A program made the translations under genes and the position numbers. This document shows, piece by piece, positions 40,101 through 53,500 of a stretch of 64,000 bases of DNA; within the stretch, counting starts at the first letter, position 1; each line of letters begins with the position of its first letter. Origin of the DNA: Metaphire vulgaris (lineage: Eukaryota; Annelida; Clitellata; Crassiclitellata; Megascolecidae). The notes under the pieces are model-generated. The model saw nothing but the letters and a program-made list of their open reading frames with translations, was not told where the DNA came from and did no database searches. Location: positions 2,914,001 to 2,978,000 of the forward strand of contig CM030836.1 in the NCBI GenBank assembly GCA_018105865.1, in the 5' to 3' direction.

Positions 40101-43100
40101 TCGCAGCTGATGTTGAGATGTAATGACGACCCTCCTAATCTTTCGGAGCTGAAAGTATCATTTCTGTTACGAAGTTCACTTTCTTTGTTTGCGATAGGGA
40201 GTTATCAAGATAACACCGAGGAGGCGACAGCATCTCCGATCGGGAACGGTCAGCGACTGATCTGGTGGACCCTTCGAGAGGTGTTAATTCCACAACAGTT
40301 CAGTTTTTTGGGGTTTAACGCAAGGATTTTTGTCGCTGTCCACTGCATTATCTCGCAGATGCAGTCTTGTAGGCGAGATGGGAGATGATCCGGCATTCAG
40401 GGATGGGCAGGAGAAGTACACCTGCCCGTAGCGTTGGCATAAGCATGCCAGGCAAGCCCATGTGAGTGACCTTTGCGTCCCACATCCACGACGTATAAGA
40501 CAAACAGGAGTGGGGTTAGGATCGACCCTTGTGGTACTCCACAGCCCACAGGACATTTAGCTGAAGTAGCGTCCTTCCCAGGTGACAGACTGTGTCCTCT
40601 CAGAGAGGTAGTTGCATGGCCAAAGTAACAGAATGGTTTTAATACCGAAGGATCAGACCGAATGAGGATAGAGTGGTCGATGGTATCAAACCTAGGAGAG
40701 GTCAAGCTAAATACGACCCCGGTCGCCTGATCCCCATTGGTAATCACGTCAACAATGTCGTTGAAAATCCTGAGCAGGGCTGGATAATCAGTGGAATATT
40801 GCGATTGGAGGCAGACTTATGAAACGGAATGAGACCGTTACAGGCCAGGTGCCTGACGAGTTGCGTGTTCACCAGTCTCGTGAGCAGCAAACCCAGGAAT
40901 GGAAGGTTGGCTATTGGTCTGAAACTGGCGAAGGTCGGTGGGGTTAAGGCCTGCCCATTAAGGTGCGGGCGGGTAACGGCATGTTTGGTTGACACAACGA
41001 AACTCATCGGACAACAAAGCAGTCATTATGGCTTAGATGTGATATCCCCGAACACTGGTATGATGCAAACAAAAAAATTTGGCAAAAAATATTGATCAAT
41101 GTATTTGAATGACTTGCAAGTTTGACTGCATTGACATTGTGTCAGTGACTGTGTTTTATTTTTTTAAAATTTTGATATGTTGCAGTTTATTCTCAATGTT
41201 CGTTTGGATTATCGGATCTCAAGTTTACTTTCTATCTTTAAGAAGGAATTTGATGAAAATTTTCTTGGGAAAACAGAAGAAGGTCAGTGTTTTGTCTAGA
41301 AATTACTACCTGCAGATGTCAAGCAAAGATATCTGCCACTTGACAACTTGACTGTACAGAATAATTTCAATTTAATCAGTTCTTAATTCATTATCCCTCA
41401 CACCTCTAAGCTGTTTCGTAATGACTTCTAAGAGGGGTAGTTACCACCCGCTCTGTCTATCTTGGCCCAGCATCTGAAAATTAAATATTGTTGTACATGG
41501 TTGGATTCTGCATTCAAAGGTCTCATCATCATCTTGGCTTTCTGCCAGCTAGTTGCAACAATAGCTAAATAGGATGTGTTTCCAATGTTTTCTTTCTATG
41601 GCTTGTCTGTTTGGCTAGGTTCAGGGCTCCATTGTTTTCCATTCCTATCTGTGCCTTGCCTCTTCTTTAGTTTCTGCATAGGTTTCATGAGACTGTGCAT
41701 CTGTTTTCATCATCCAGTCCAATGCATCCTTCTTGGTCTTCCTTTCTGCTTTTTACCTGGTATATTTCCCTCCATCACTGTTCTAAGCAATGTTTCTCCT
41801 CTTAGCACATGTCCAATCAGGTTCCTCTGTCTTCTTTTGATGGTGTTAATCAGCGATCTTTGTTCTCCAGCCATCTGTAATACCTCTTCATTTGATTTCT
41901 TGTCAGTCCACTTGATCTTTTCCATCCTCCTCCACAGCCGCATTTTGAATGCATACAAGGTTACACTCCATACCAATGTTTTTATCAGTCTTTTCTTTAG
42001 TTCCAAACATAGCCCTCCTCTTACCAGTTCTCCTCTGTCCAAAAAGGCTTGTTTTCCCATCACTGTTCTTTTTACCTCCTCTTGGATTCTAGTAATAGGC
42101 TCCCAAGGTAAAAAAAAAATTGTGTTGCCTGTTCTAGTTCTGTTCCATCAACTGTTATGGTTATTTTAGGTTGATTTTTGCTCTTTGTTATTACCATAAT
42201 TTTTGTTTTATTATTTATTATTTTTATATAACTAATAAAAATATAAAGTTTGCTCTTGATTATCATTAAAAATGTGTATTAATTAGTATGATAAATGTGC
42301 AAGTAATTCATGCACATCGCCTGTGAAATTAATTACAGAACTTAGGAATGATTGTATAATATTCTTTGATGACTGTGTTGCTGGATTAATTAGGTAGTTT
42401 TGTTAGTGAGATAACATTGTTGCTTTATTTTTATAAGGATTAGATTTGGAGGCCATTGGTAACAAGGCAGAAGCAATCTTCGGTGACAGGTATTTTGTTT
42501 TGTCTACTTGAGACGTCATTGGCATGGCCACGTGGGCTGACCCCCTATTCTGGTTGATACCAGTCATGGAATTCGTGCAGAATCATTGAGAAATTTTGGG
42601 ATGGTATCTAGTAATCTAACGCCAAGGAGGTTAAAATTTGTATCGTTACAAGAAATGAGCAAACGTGACATATCCTCACTTGTACATTTACAGAAGAAGA
42701 CCAGATGGTATATTTGTCATTCAATAGTTGTGAAAGGGAGAGCTGTGACTGCAGATTGTAACATGGGATGGATAGATTGCATGCTTAATATGCTTATGTA
42801 GGCTTAAACATCTTTGGACTCTAGTTCATCATCTGTTGAATGATATGCTGATCTTACAATGCTCTTTGTCAGGGATCAGGCTTGGCATTCATGCAGATCA
42901 CACCAGTGTGTATTTGTCATTGCATGATTAGTAACATCTGATACTAATATCATTGTTACACAATTATCAGGGTTACTGGTATTGCACACTAGTTATATAT
43001 TTCTACTCATACAGTATATTCAACTATTTCTAAGAGGAGAAAGTATGAAATGGTTTGTTGTCAAAGGTTTTCTTTAATTAATGAGTACATCAGGACAGAG

Positions 43101-44464
43101 ATACTTTGCAGTTTGATGATTTGATTTATTTTGAAGTAATATTTTTTTGGTCATTTCCTAATTTATGTAAATTGTAATGTACCTTGTAACCTGATTCAGT
43201 TAGACTTGTGGTCTGTCTGTGAGGTAGCCTTTCCTTGCATCTCTATCCATGTAGATCTTTGTTTCTTCCACTTGCTTCAGGGATGTTCCTCTGGACTCCA
43301 TTGCTTCACTGATGTTGTCCATCCACCATTTTCTTGGCCGTCCTCTTGGTCTGGTAGTTGGTGGGTGCATAACAGCATTTGCAATGGCACTCTCTCCTTT
43401 CCCATTCTCTTGACATGACCATACCATCTCAGTTGGCTCTCCTCTATATACTGTATGATACTTTTTTATACCTAGCTCTGCTCTGATCAAGACATTTTTC
43501 TTCCTGTCTCTTAGTGTGTACCCTTTAATAAGCCTCAAGACTGTCATCTCTGCTGCTTGTATCTTGCTTTTGGTGGCAGAGTTCAGCATCCAAACTTTGC
43601 TTCCATAGGTTAGTAGTGGTCTGAGGATGGTTTTATAAATACTGTAATTTAGTTGTTGTAAATTGTAATATAAACTGAATTGCAGGTTTTTAGTTACTGA
43701 CTGCAACTGATGAGTATATGTTTACCAATTGTTTATTATCCCTCCGCCGTCCAAGACGACAGCGCTTGGTGACAGATCAGTTACACCAAGCAGATCAGTT
43801 ATGGGGAGAAACCCCACCCTGTGGAACTTGCTGCCGGACGATGTGATTAATGCAAATTCTGTTGGCTGCTTTGAGAAACTTCTCAGAACACTTATATAAC
43901 ATATCCTATAAATGATTCTTATGTAAAGTGCTCTTGATTTTAGCTCCAGTTATGTTACCACACTATATAAGTTGTATAATAATAATCTATAATATTAAAA
44001 TCCTTATCTGTATGTCTCTCTGTCTGTTATAAATGATTGGTTGACTATTAACGGTTTAGACCGTTTAGTCATAATGCGTTGGTGGGCGGCGTTGACTATT
44101 GGTAGACCGTTTAGTCCTTACGTCGCGATGCGTTGGTGGGCGATGTTCAAGACGGCGTTGCTATTGGTAACAATTGTTCGTAGAACCGGTTTAGTCAGTC
44201 ATTACAGCGTCAGAGGGCTGGGCGTGCGGCGGCGTTGCTATTGATAACAATTGTTCGCAGCCTGAGGTAGGTTTTAGCGTACACAAAAATCGATGTTAGC
44301 GTCACAAATGGCCACAGTTGCGTGATTTTAACGTACATAGGCCTAATTATTACGTGGCGCAGAGCTTGGCTATAGGTGGCGATCATTGAAATGTTGTTCA
44401 GCATGAATTCAATGATTGGGTAAGGTATAGGTATTGGATTAGTATTATCCTGCACTAATCTTTC

Positions 44465-44507
<43 letters not shown>

Positions 44508-47500
44508 TGGTTGCTGATCATAGCAATGGTTCTGAGTTGGATTTGGATGGAAATGGTGGGAAGACATTCCTGCGTGTCTTGCTCAATCTTGTCTTGCACA
44601 ATTATCCTCAGCTTGTATCTGGTGCCCTGCTGCTTCTCTTCCGACATTTCAGTCAACGTCAAGAGGTCCTTCAAGCATTTCAGCAGGTCAGATATAGACT
44701 CTTTTTGTCAATATAGTTCATTTGCATTTACATTATTTAGCAGAGAACATGTGAACTGGGTTCAGCAATCAAATCAATTGAGCGTGGTATACAAAATCTT
44801 GTTTACATAAATTGCTTTTTTCACATGTTATATGCATGTGCTCTAAAATACACAGAGCACATGCATATAACATGCGAAAAAAGCAATTTATGTAAACAAG
44901 ATTTTGAGCATAAGACAAACGAGAAAGTCATGAAGGAGATAGAGGAAGACAGAGGCCTGATATATACAATCCGGAAAGGCAGAGAAATTGGATGGGACAT
45001 GTCCTCCGACATGACTCTCTACTAAGAACAATAATTGAAAGAAGGGAAAATGAAGGGAAAGAGAGTGAGAGGTAGACCGAGAAAGATGATGTTGGAGTGG
45101 ATGATGAATAAAGGATATCAGAAGAAGCAAGCAATCGATCGGAGTGGGAAAACTGGATATCTGGACCTGTCGAGAGACAGAAACACTGATGATGATGATG
45201 ATGATGACGATGATGATATGCATGTGCAATTGTGCATGTTATACACGTGGGCATGTTATTTGTGTGAAAATACGGCAATAGCAACCAAGCAAAAATTGAC
45301 AAATATAAAGATGAGATAGATTTGAATGAATTAAAGTAAATGAGACTTTTTGAAGATACATAGTGTCAAAGTATCTCAAGTGAAACATTTTAAATCAATC
45401 AAAATTTGAAAACTATATATATAAACTAAAATCAATTTAACTCATTTATGATGAGTAACTGAAAGTAGCACATCAAACCACAAAACTTGTTTAAGGTTGC
45501 TTTTGGGGCAAGGAGAAGAGTCATCAAGCTCTCAAGTGTTTGCATCTCTGCCCAGAAATTGCCTATTGTTAAGATCTTAGTAAGGGTTGACATCAGAAAA
45601 GGCATCAAGCAACGAGAATTTGGCTTCCAGAATGTACCTGCTGACCTGATGCAGACCCATATCTCTGTGTTGGATTGGGTTGTATATTTATTATAATCTT
45701 GACTCATTTTCAACACGAAACAATTGACAAAAGAATCTACCAGGTGTTGCCAAAAGAAAGTTACTCAAAGAAACGTTAAATGGAGGTTTAGCATGAAAAA
45801 TGTATACTTGCAAAAGTCAATATTTTATGTGTGAGTTTTTAAGCATTCAATGTGTATTTGCTTGTTCTCATTGTTAGGTTCAGTTACTTGTGTCTGACAG
45901 CGATGTAGAAAATTACAAGCAAATAAAAACTGATTTGGATAAATTACGACTTTTGGTGGAGAAATCAGAACTTTGGGTCTTCAAGGTGAAGAGCGAGGGA
46001 AAGAAGGAAAAGAAACTCGCAGACAGTGGTGGTGATGATGGAGAAGAAAAGGTTAGTTTACTCTGATCTCACAATGACAATGGGACAATGACAATTCACA
46101 GTGGGTAAAATAGGACATATTTAATAATCATCATCATGAACTGAGTATGGTGGCATATCGTACAAGTACTACTAGGACACCTTACTATTAAAAATACAGT
46201 ATATCTGACAATGATCAATGTTCTGGATAACTATGAACAAACAGAGCTGTTTTCAGTTCTCGTTTAAATGCTTATACATTTATCAGATGGGCAGCTCCCT
46301 CATCAAAGCCTGACCCATGCCTCAAAGTGGTGAGGGGATGACAATGACCAAGTAGGGGATTTCCTGCTGGAACTATGCCATCAGGGGTAAAGGTGCTTGC
46401 ACTCAAGTACCCCCTTTGGTACTATGTGAAGTGGACAGGCCTATCAGGAACCCCATAAACAATAGGTTGTAATAGGGCAATTATTAGTGACAGGGACAAT
46501 GGGTCATGGGAGAGTTGGCCACAGTGTTGTTTCAGTTAACTTTAACTGTAACTGAAATATCAGTTAACTGAAAAATAACAAATCAGTTAACTGTAACTGA
46601 AAAAATGTCAATAACTGTAACTGTAACTGAAAAATAAATAACTGAAATAGCTAAAATAACTGAAAAATAATTGTATATATAGTTGCGTACTAATTCTGGT
46701 ATTTTCCGAGAGTTGTGGATATTTGCAATGTTGTAGCGATAGCACATGCATATGAAAATATTTACATATCAGTAGATTTTTCTATCAATTAGAGAGAGCA
46801 GGATGATTGTGTATTAACCTTTTAAAGGGGGAATTAAATTTTTAAAGTCATCCCCCATGGGGTAATTAATTTTGGGAAAAGGCGTTCATATGAAAACGTG
46901 AACATATACGTTATAAACTTACTATATTTCAGGCTATATAGAAGCTAGAAAGATGCGGTTTGCACTGTTGTTGAGCATTTTTATTGCTCTTTCTATCCAT
47001 CTGTGCCAAAAGAAAAAAGTTGGGGGTAGGAACCACTCTACACCCTAAAATCTGACCTCTCCCCGACATTTTGTTCAAATTTTGATCAAAGGTCAATAGC
47101 AAAACGTCTTCAGTGGTAAACCCCCAAATATGAGCGAGAGAGTTTTAGAGGAGTATAATTGGAACAGAATAGTGCAAAAATTTTGAAGATCGGACCATAT
47201 TTGGCGTAGTTATGATTTTTCTAGCCTCCAGCTGAAGATTTTTCCTATACATTTCCCAGCCTTGGTCAGTCTACAGTCAATATTTGGTAGTAGATATAGT
47301 CAGCATTATCGAAAAACGGTGCTGCCATCTATCGAATGGATGGTAACTTAAAATGACATGCTTATCTAGCGTGCCGTTTATTTCAATCGTTTGAATGAAC
47401 CGCCGCCGTTTATAAACAACTCCAGTTATATTTCAGTAAATAGTAAGATGACAAGATAATTAGGTGAGAAAGAGAGATTTGTATCTATGTCCATACATTG

Positions 47501-50500
47501 CAAACAGAGAGTGCCATTGGCTGTATTTTGATGAAGAATCTTTTCCAATGGTAGAATTATCCAGCCATCTGTTCAAAAAAATTTTTTGACAGTTTTATGT
47601 TTTCTATGGTTGAAAATGAGCACAGTGGTCAAACATGTGATAGGAGATGGTTCACTTGCATTTGAAGGTATTTTATGATCCGTTAACAAAAAATTCTTGC
47701 TAACTTGGAAACTGGTGAATGGCCAGAAGACTGGAAAAAAATTTGTTTTTGCAAAGTCAAAAGCTCAAACTAGGCAGGATTTTACAGAACTATAGCGTTA
47801 GAGTTTCACGCCAGCAAAATACTTTTGAGAATCTTATTAAATAGAATGCAAAGACAAGCAGAAAATGAGCTTTCGGATGTGCAGATGGGTTTCGAAAAGG
47901 AGTTGGCACAAGGGACCAAATTTTCAATCTAAGACTTAATGGAAAAAGCTAGAGATGTCAGTACCACTGTACATGGCATTCATAGACTATAAAAAGCGTT
48001 TGATTCAGTACAGCACACAAAGCTCTGGAAAATACTAAAGGGAATGGGATTATGCCATGCCACAGTTGACATAATTCAAAAATTTTTCAAGCTACTGTAA
48101 GAGTGGACAAAGAAACAATTTTTGGTTTATGATTTTCCAGCCTATGTCATTTAATTGCTATTCATAATGAGATGTTCAGCAGATGAACTTCCAGATATTA
48201 ACATCAGTGGCATATGATAGTCAACCTAATATGCTGATGACATAGTTTTGATAGCCTCGCCAAATTCATTGCAGGAACTGGTAGATAAAGTGGATTTTGT
48301 CGAGAGAACTTGGTCTTAAATTAGCATTAAAAAAACAAAGGTAATGGTAGCTACAGACAAAGGATCAAAATCAATATCATGTGTCGTGGGCAACCTACGA
48401 ACAATGAAACCTTCCGTTATCTTGGTTCATTAATTACAGAGGATAATGACTGCAGCTCTGAAATAAGATCAAGGCTTGGATATGATTTGTTTGGAACCGC
48501 TCAGTCTTATAAATGGAAGCATTGGTCTGGCCCATTGCAACATATGGAGCCCTTGGACAGTGAAAAAAGATCAGAAAAGTTAAGATGAATTTCAGAAGAA
48601 TGATGTCCATCAGCTGGAAAGATGACAAAGATAATTAGGTCAGTTATCAAATTTAGAAAGAAATTTGTATATATGTCCACTGCATGGCAGAATTAATTGG
48701 CAAAAAGAGAGTGCCGGATGATATTGTGGAATGGACAAAACAACCAATTATCAATTGCATTGAACTGCAAAAAGAAGTCTGGAGAACCTTGTCATCAGCC
48801 TGCATAGCCTCCGACCCTCAGCAATGAGGAATTATACCATACCAAAAAAGTAGTATAATGCTATGTTGTATTTGCATACTTTGAACTATTTTTCTCTAAA
48901 TAATGGGCTAAACAGAAATGGAAGACAGTGAAAGGTGAAAATAAAAATCAAAATGGAGGAATGTTGAAATAGAATCTCTACCAGATTCATGCAAATGGTT
49001 TATAACTGAAATAAAAGCTGAAACTGAATAATACTTTTCATAACTGAAGTGTAAACATAATTTTAAGCAGAAGTGACACTGGTTAAAATTTTTGAAGATC
49101 TAATAAAATCATAGTTTTGTAAAGTTCTGAGGCACACATTGTGTGAATCAGGCCTTGTTTGCTCCATATCAAATCCTTGCTTGCTGTTGTGTGCATCTGT
49201 AATTTGTCACTTTCTGAGTGTTGCTAATATTAATCTGATGATGCAAAGAAACAGGTGAACCCCAAAGTGAATCCAATTTTATGTTATAGCTTTCTGGTGG
49301 GAAATCATCAGACAGCAAGAAAAAAGATGCTTCAAAGAAAGCAAAACTTACCTCAATTGTGAGTTATTTCAATAGGCAGAATATAAAATACCAGTACTTC
49401 AGAGTTTGTCTATTAAAATATTTGAATCATGAAAGACATAGAAGTAAGAGTTTGAATTATGAAGCTGTTATTCAGAAAAGCAGAGAGCATTTTGTGACAG
49501 TTGGATTTTCCTATCCATATCTTTTCTGTTGTCTGTCAAAATGGATCTTTCATATATAGATTGACCAACTAAAAATAGTGCACCAGATTTAGATTCAGCT
49601 CTAAGGATGGGCTGATGTTTGGATCCTGTACTGTGATAGCTGCTAGTAATGCTTTGTTCAAAATGCTTCTGCCTGTGTTTGCAACATAAATTTGTGCCCT
49701 TTTGATATGATTTGGCCTAGATGTTTTACTTTCAACACTCTGCTATGTTTCATCATGTTTGTATATGTGATCATGATGATGTGAAATAAATGTGCCATTA
49801 TATAATTCTTTTATATATTTCTGTCATCTGTCTATTATCTGTTTTTCTTCCATCAATATTTTTCCATTTTCATCTTAATGCATTGGTTTTCACTAGGCCC
49901 ATAGTCTTTTGCACTGACTAGACCTAGTCAATCCAAAAGTAGAATGAAAGACCATTATGGATGAATGGTAAAAACCAGGAAAAAACGCACTACAAGGAGC
50001 TCCAAACGACCAGTCATGGTGATTTGTGCACTCATGCATTTGTTTGTGTGCTTGATAGTGTCTAATTCTGTTATTGATGAGATTTCCAACTGGATTCAGA
50101 CCCTAAAATCAGATCATACAATGTGGACCCAGTGCATTTATTGCTCCTTTATCCTTTTAAATTCATTGCAATGAATAACTTTGTCAGATAGTTTCTTTGG
50201 CTGAAATTGACCATTAATGCAGTTATAACTAAATTCTATTGATGCAATCTATTTTTAGGGTCCATTGAATGAAGGCTCAGCAATTGACCTTGACCTTGGC
50301 CCTCAGATTGAGGAAGAAGCATCAAAAAATTACAAAACCATAAAAGAAATTCTAATTCGATTGACTCGGCTTTGTGTAACAGAAACAGGTGCCATTAAGA
50401 AGGCACATAACCATGAGCAGAGACTTCTTAGGAACATGGGTGCACATGATGTTGTCTTGGAATTGCTTCAGATTCCATTTGAAAAGGTTTGGTCACAGTG

Positions 50501-53500
50501 TGCTTATTCTATTTAGACATCATGGCAATGAAATGTAGCAACTTTCTTGAGGCTTTTGAGTGGAAAAATCATGAATTTGTAAAAATATTAGACAAGGATC
50601 CAGAACTTTTCAGTGCTGCACTGGAGTAATAGTGGTGATGGTGATGACAATATGCTTAATTGTCAATTGCTTCTGATATATCTTAAGGCTGTTTATTCCA
50701 TTGATGTGTACAAACCTTGATGTTTTATGGGTTCAAATGTACAATGTATTTGTTTTTGCTGTAATTTAATTTGCTGTAATTTAGTTTGCTATACTTTCCA
50801 TTAAGGGTTTGTTTCTGCAGTCAGTGTTGGTGAGTAATGAGTTACTGTAACTAAGTTACTGTAACTAAGTTACCAAATCAGTAACTGCAACTGAAACTAG
50901 ATACATTCTTTAAATTATAACTAGTAACTGTAACTAAGATACTTATTTGAGTAAATGTTATGGAAATTTTATAGTTACTTTGCAAGTTACTTTTATTTTT
51001 AGTTCTAATAGAATTTCTACTAGAAGCAAGCAGCAGCACGTCAAGACGATAACGTGCAGAGCCATAGATTATAAATCGATAACCTATTGCGCTGGCCACA
51101 TGCATAGGGGACCTCAGGTCCGCGGATAGCGTAGATCTATGTTTCTTTCTAATAATCATTTTGTGTTAATTTCTTTCTTTACATAGCTATTGGCTGCATT
51201 TAACATCTTCTGCACCAGAAGCATCACAGCCTGGGCATAATACTCCGGAGCAGAGTAGTTCAATGGGGGATAATTTCTTAGAATTTGATGAGCCCAAGTT
51301 GATAAGCACAGATGCAACAGCTCAAGTAGAGTGGTATCTGAGTGATCCATCAACAGATTTTAAAAAGCCTGATTAAGGTGCCATTGATTAAGCAGCTATT
51401 CATAAAATACAATAAACCATTACCATCTAGTGCACCAGTAGAACGCTTATTTAGTTGAAGAGGTTCAGTTCTGACCCCTAGATGCAACAGGATGGGAAAC
51501 GAACACGTTGAGCAGCAGCTTTTGTTGAGAGCCAATAGCTTTTTAAGTAAAGTTTTTAACTTGCTGATTTTCACTTGTTAGCTGTAACCTGTTTTTAGCT
51601 TCATCTTATAACTTTCACAGTGTCTGCAGCTTCTGATTGCAATTTTGACAGTACTAAAATGAATTAACTTGCTCATTTTCTTTCTGGCTAACAACTTAAT
51701 ATTCATGGCACTAAAGTCTTGTACATACTTTAGTAATGGTTTCTGTATTTGCTTAGTATCAACTGCTTGTTTCATTCAACTACTCGCGCTTTATTACTAA
51801 TGTTGAACAACAAAACAAACTAAATGAAACTGTGCGTGTAAGACTGTTGTGTTCCGCAATTGGTACTACCGGTAGGGTCTATATTGTGGACTTTGTAGTG
51901 TATTTTTAACTACAAGTAACTAGTTACTTTTTAAAAAAGTATCTTGTAACTGTATCTAGTTACTTTTTTACATAGTAACTTGTAACTGTAACTAGATACA
52001 AATAAAAAATAACTTGCCCAACACTGTCTGCAGTCTTGATTGAATTTTACTGAATTTTGTGACTTGTGCATTTTATTGCTGTTTGTTTTGTTATGTAGAA
52101 AGAAGATGTCCGAATGCATGAAGTTATGGCTTTGGCTCATGAATTCCTTCAAAATTTCTGTCTTAAGAATCATTCAAATCAACTGCTTCTTCATCAGAGT
52201 CTTGATCTCTTCTTAACACCAGGAGTAAGATATCTTAATTATCAGTTGAAAACTGCTTGATGATTATAAATTGTCATCTGCACATTAGCCCCTTTACCGG
52301 CTGCCCCGAGGATTCTCATCTAATGTTAACTTGCGTAAAACGGCTGCCCCGAGATTGCTCTTACATGGACTTTGAAAGCCATTCACAAACCGAATGCCAC
52401 AAAAATTCTTGTAAAAAATCTTACAGTTTTTGCTTTAGTTCTTATCCATTTGCCAATAGGAGCCAATTTTTTTAGTCTTTTTTAAAATTTGTTATATCTC
52501 AGGCTATATAAGAGCTAAGAAGATAAGGTGTACACCATTGTTTGGCTTTTCTATTCCTCTTTTTGACCATCCGTGCAAAACCAAAAAAATTGCGGGTTGG
52601 TCCACTCTACAGCCTAAAATAGAACTCTTTAAACAAATTTTTTTTGAAGCTCCGTAACTAAAATTTTTCAGTGGTAATCCCACTTGGGTGAGCGACTAAG
52701 TTCTAGGGTATGTCAGTGGAACAAAATACCTGGTAAATCAAAAAGTTTGAAAATCGGTCAACATTTGGTAAAGATATATCAATTCTAACCAAACATCTTC
52801 AGCCAAAAGTTGCTTTCTGGAAGCCATTTTCTACACAATGCAGCACAAGGTCTGACCCCTCGGTCCAAAAGAATATATATACCCTCTCACATAGAGCCAT
52901 ACTAGCTAAAAATAGGTGTCATCTAACAGATGGATAGATACTAAGGCGATTTATAGCATAAAATGTATATGATGAGTTGCACCCAATTGACGAACTACTA
53001 TGAAGGTTTCAGGATGTATCCCATACGTTGTGCCAGGTAAAGGGGTTAAGCAGATGGCTTTTGGAATTCTATGGTTGCTTCTTCTTGTTTTTATTCTAAT
53101 TCTTATTCTTTAGGTGCTGTCCAGGCATGTTTCTTTTCTCAAAACATGACCTATCCACTTCTTTTGTCCAGTACAAGGTTGTTTTATTAGGCTTTTCTTC
53201 TCTTCCATCCTCTTCCAGACCTCCTCATTGGATACCCTTTCCTTCTGGCTGATCTTTTCTTCTTTGCCAAATCCACATCTTGAATGCCTCTAGTCTTTTT
53301 ATGTCCTCTTTCCTGAACATCCAAGTTTATGAGTCATAGAGTGTCACTGGCCAGATCAATGTTTTGACCTATTCGCTTTTTCAGATTGTGGTTAAAGTTT
53401 CTTCTCAGTAGTTCTCATCTGTGTGTAGAGACTTCTCCCCCTCATGGCAATTCTTCTACTTAGTTCTTTATGACATTTGACAATTATCAAGCAGGATTCT

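Noticed and set aside
41576..42169. 197-codon + strand open frame
   Set aside because: Antisense of an RTE LINE fragment; Phe/Leu/Cys-rich as expected from the complement of Lys/Arg/Glu-rich coding.
46522..46530. Clean 8-bp duplication for the hAT starting here
   Set aside because: Left flank gttggcca has no matching copy after the candidate right end at 49077, so limits stay tentative.
49290..49358. Idea that the 69-nt exon equals the vertebrate SII insert
   Set aside because: Counting residues along the family places it near human 1220, while SII is near 1690-1730.
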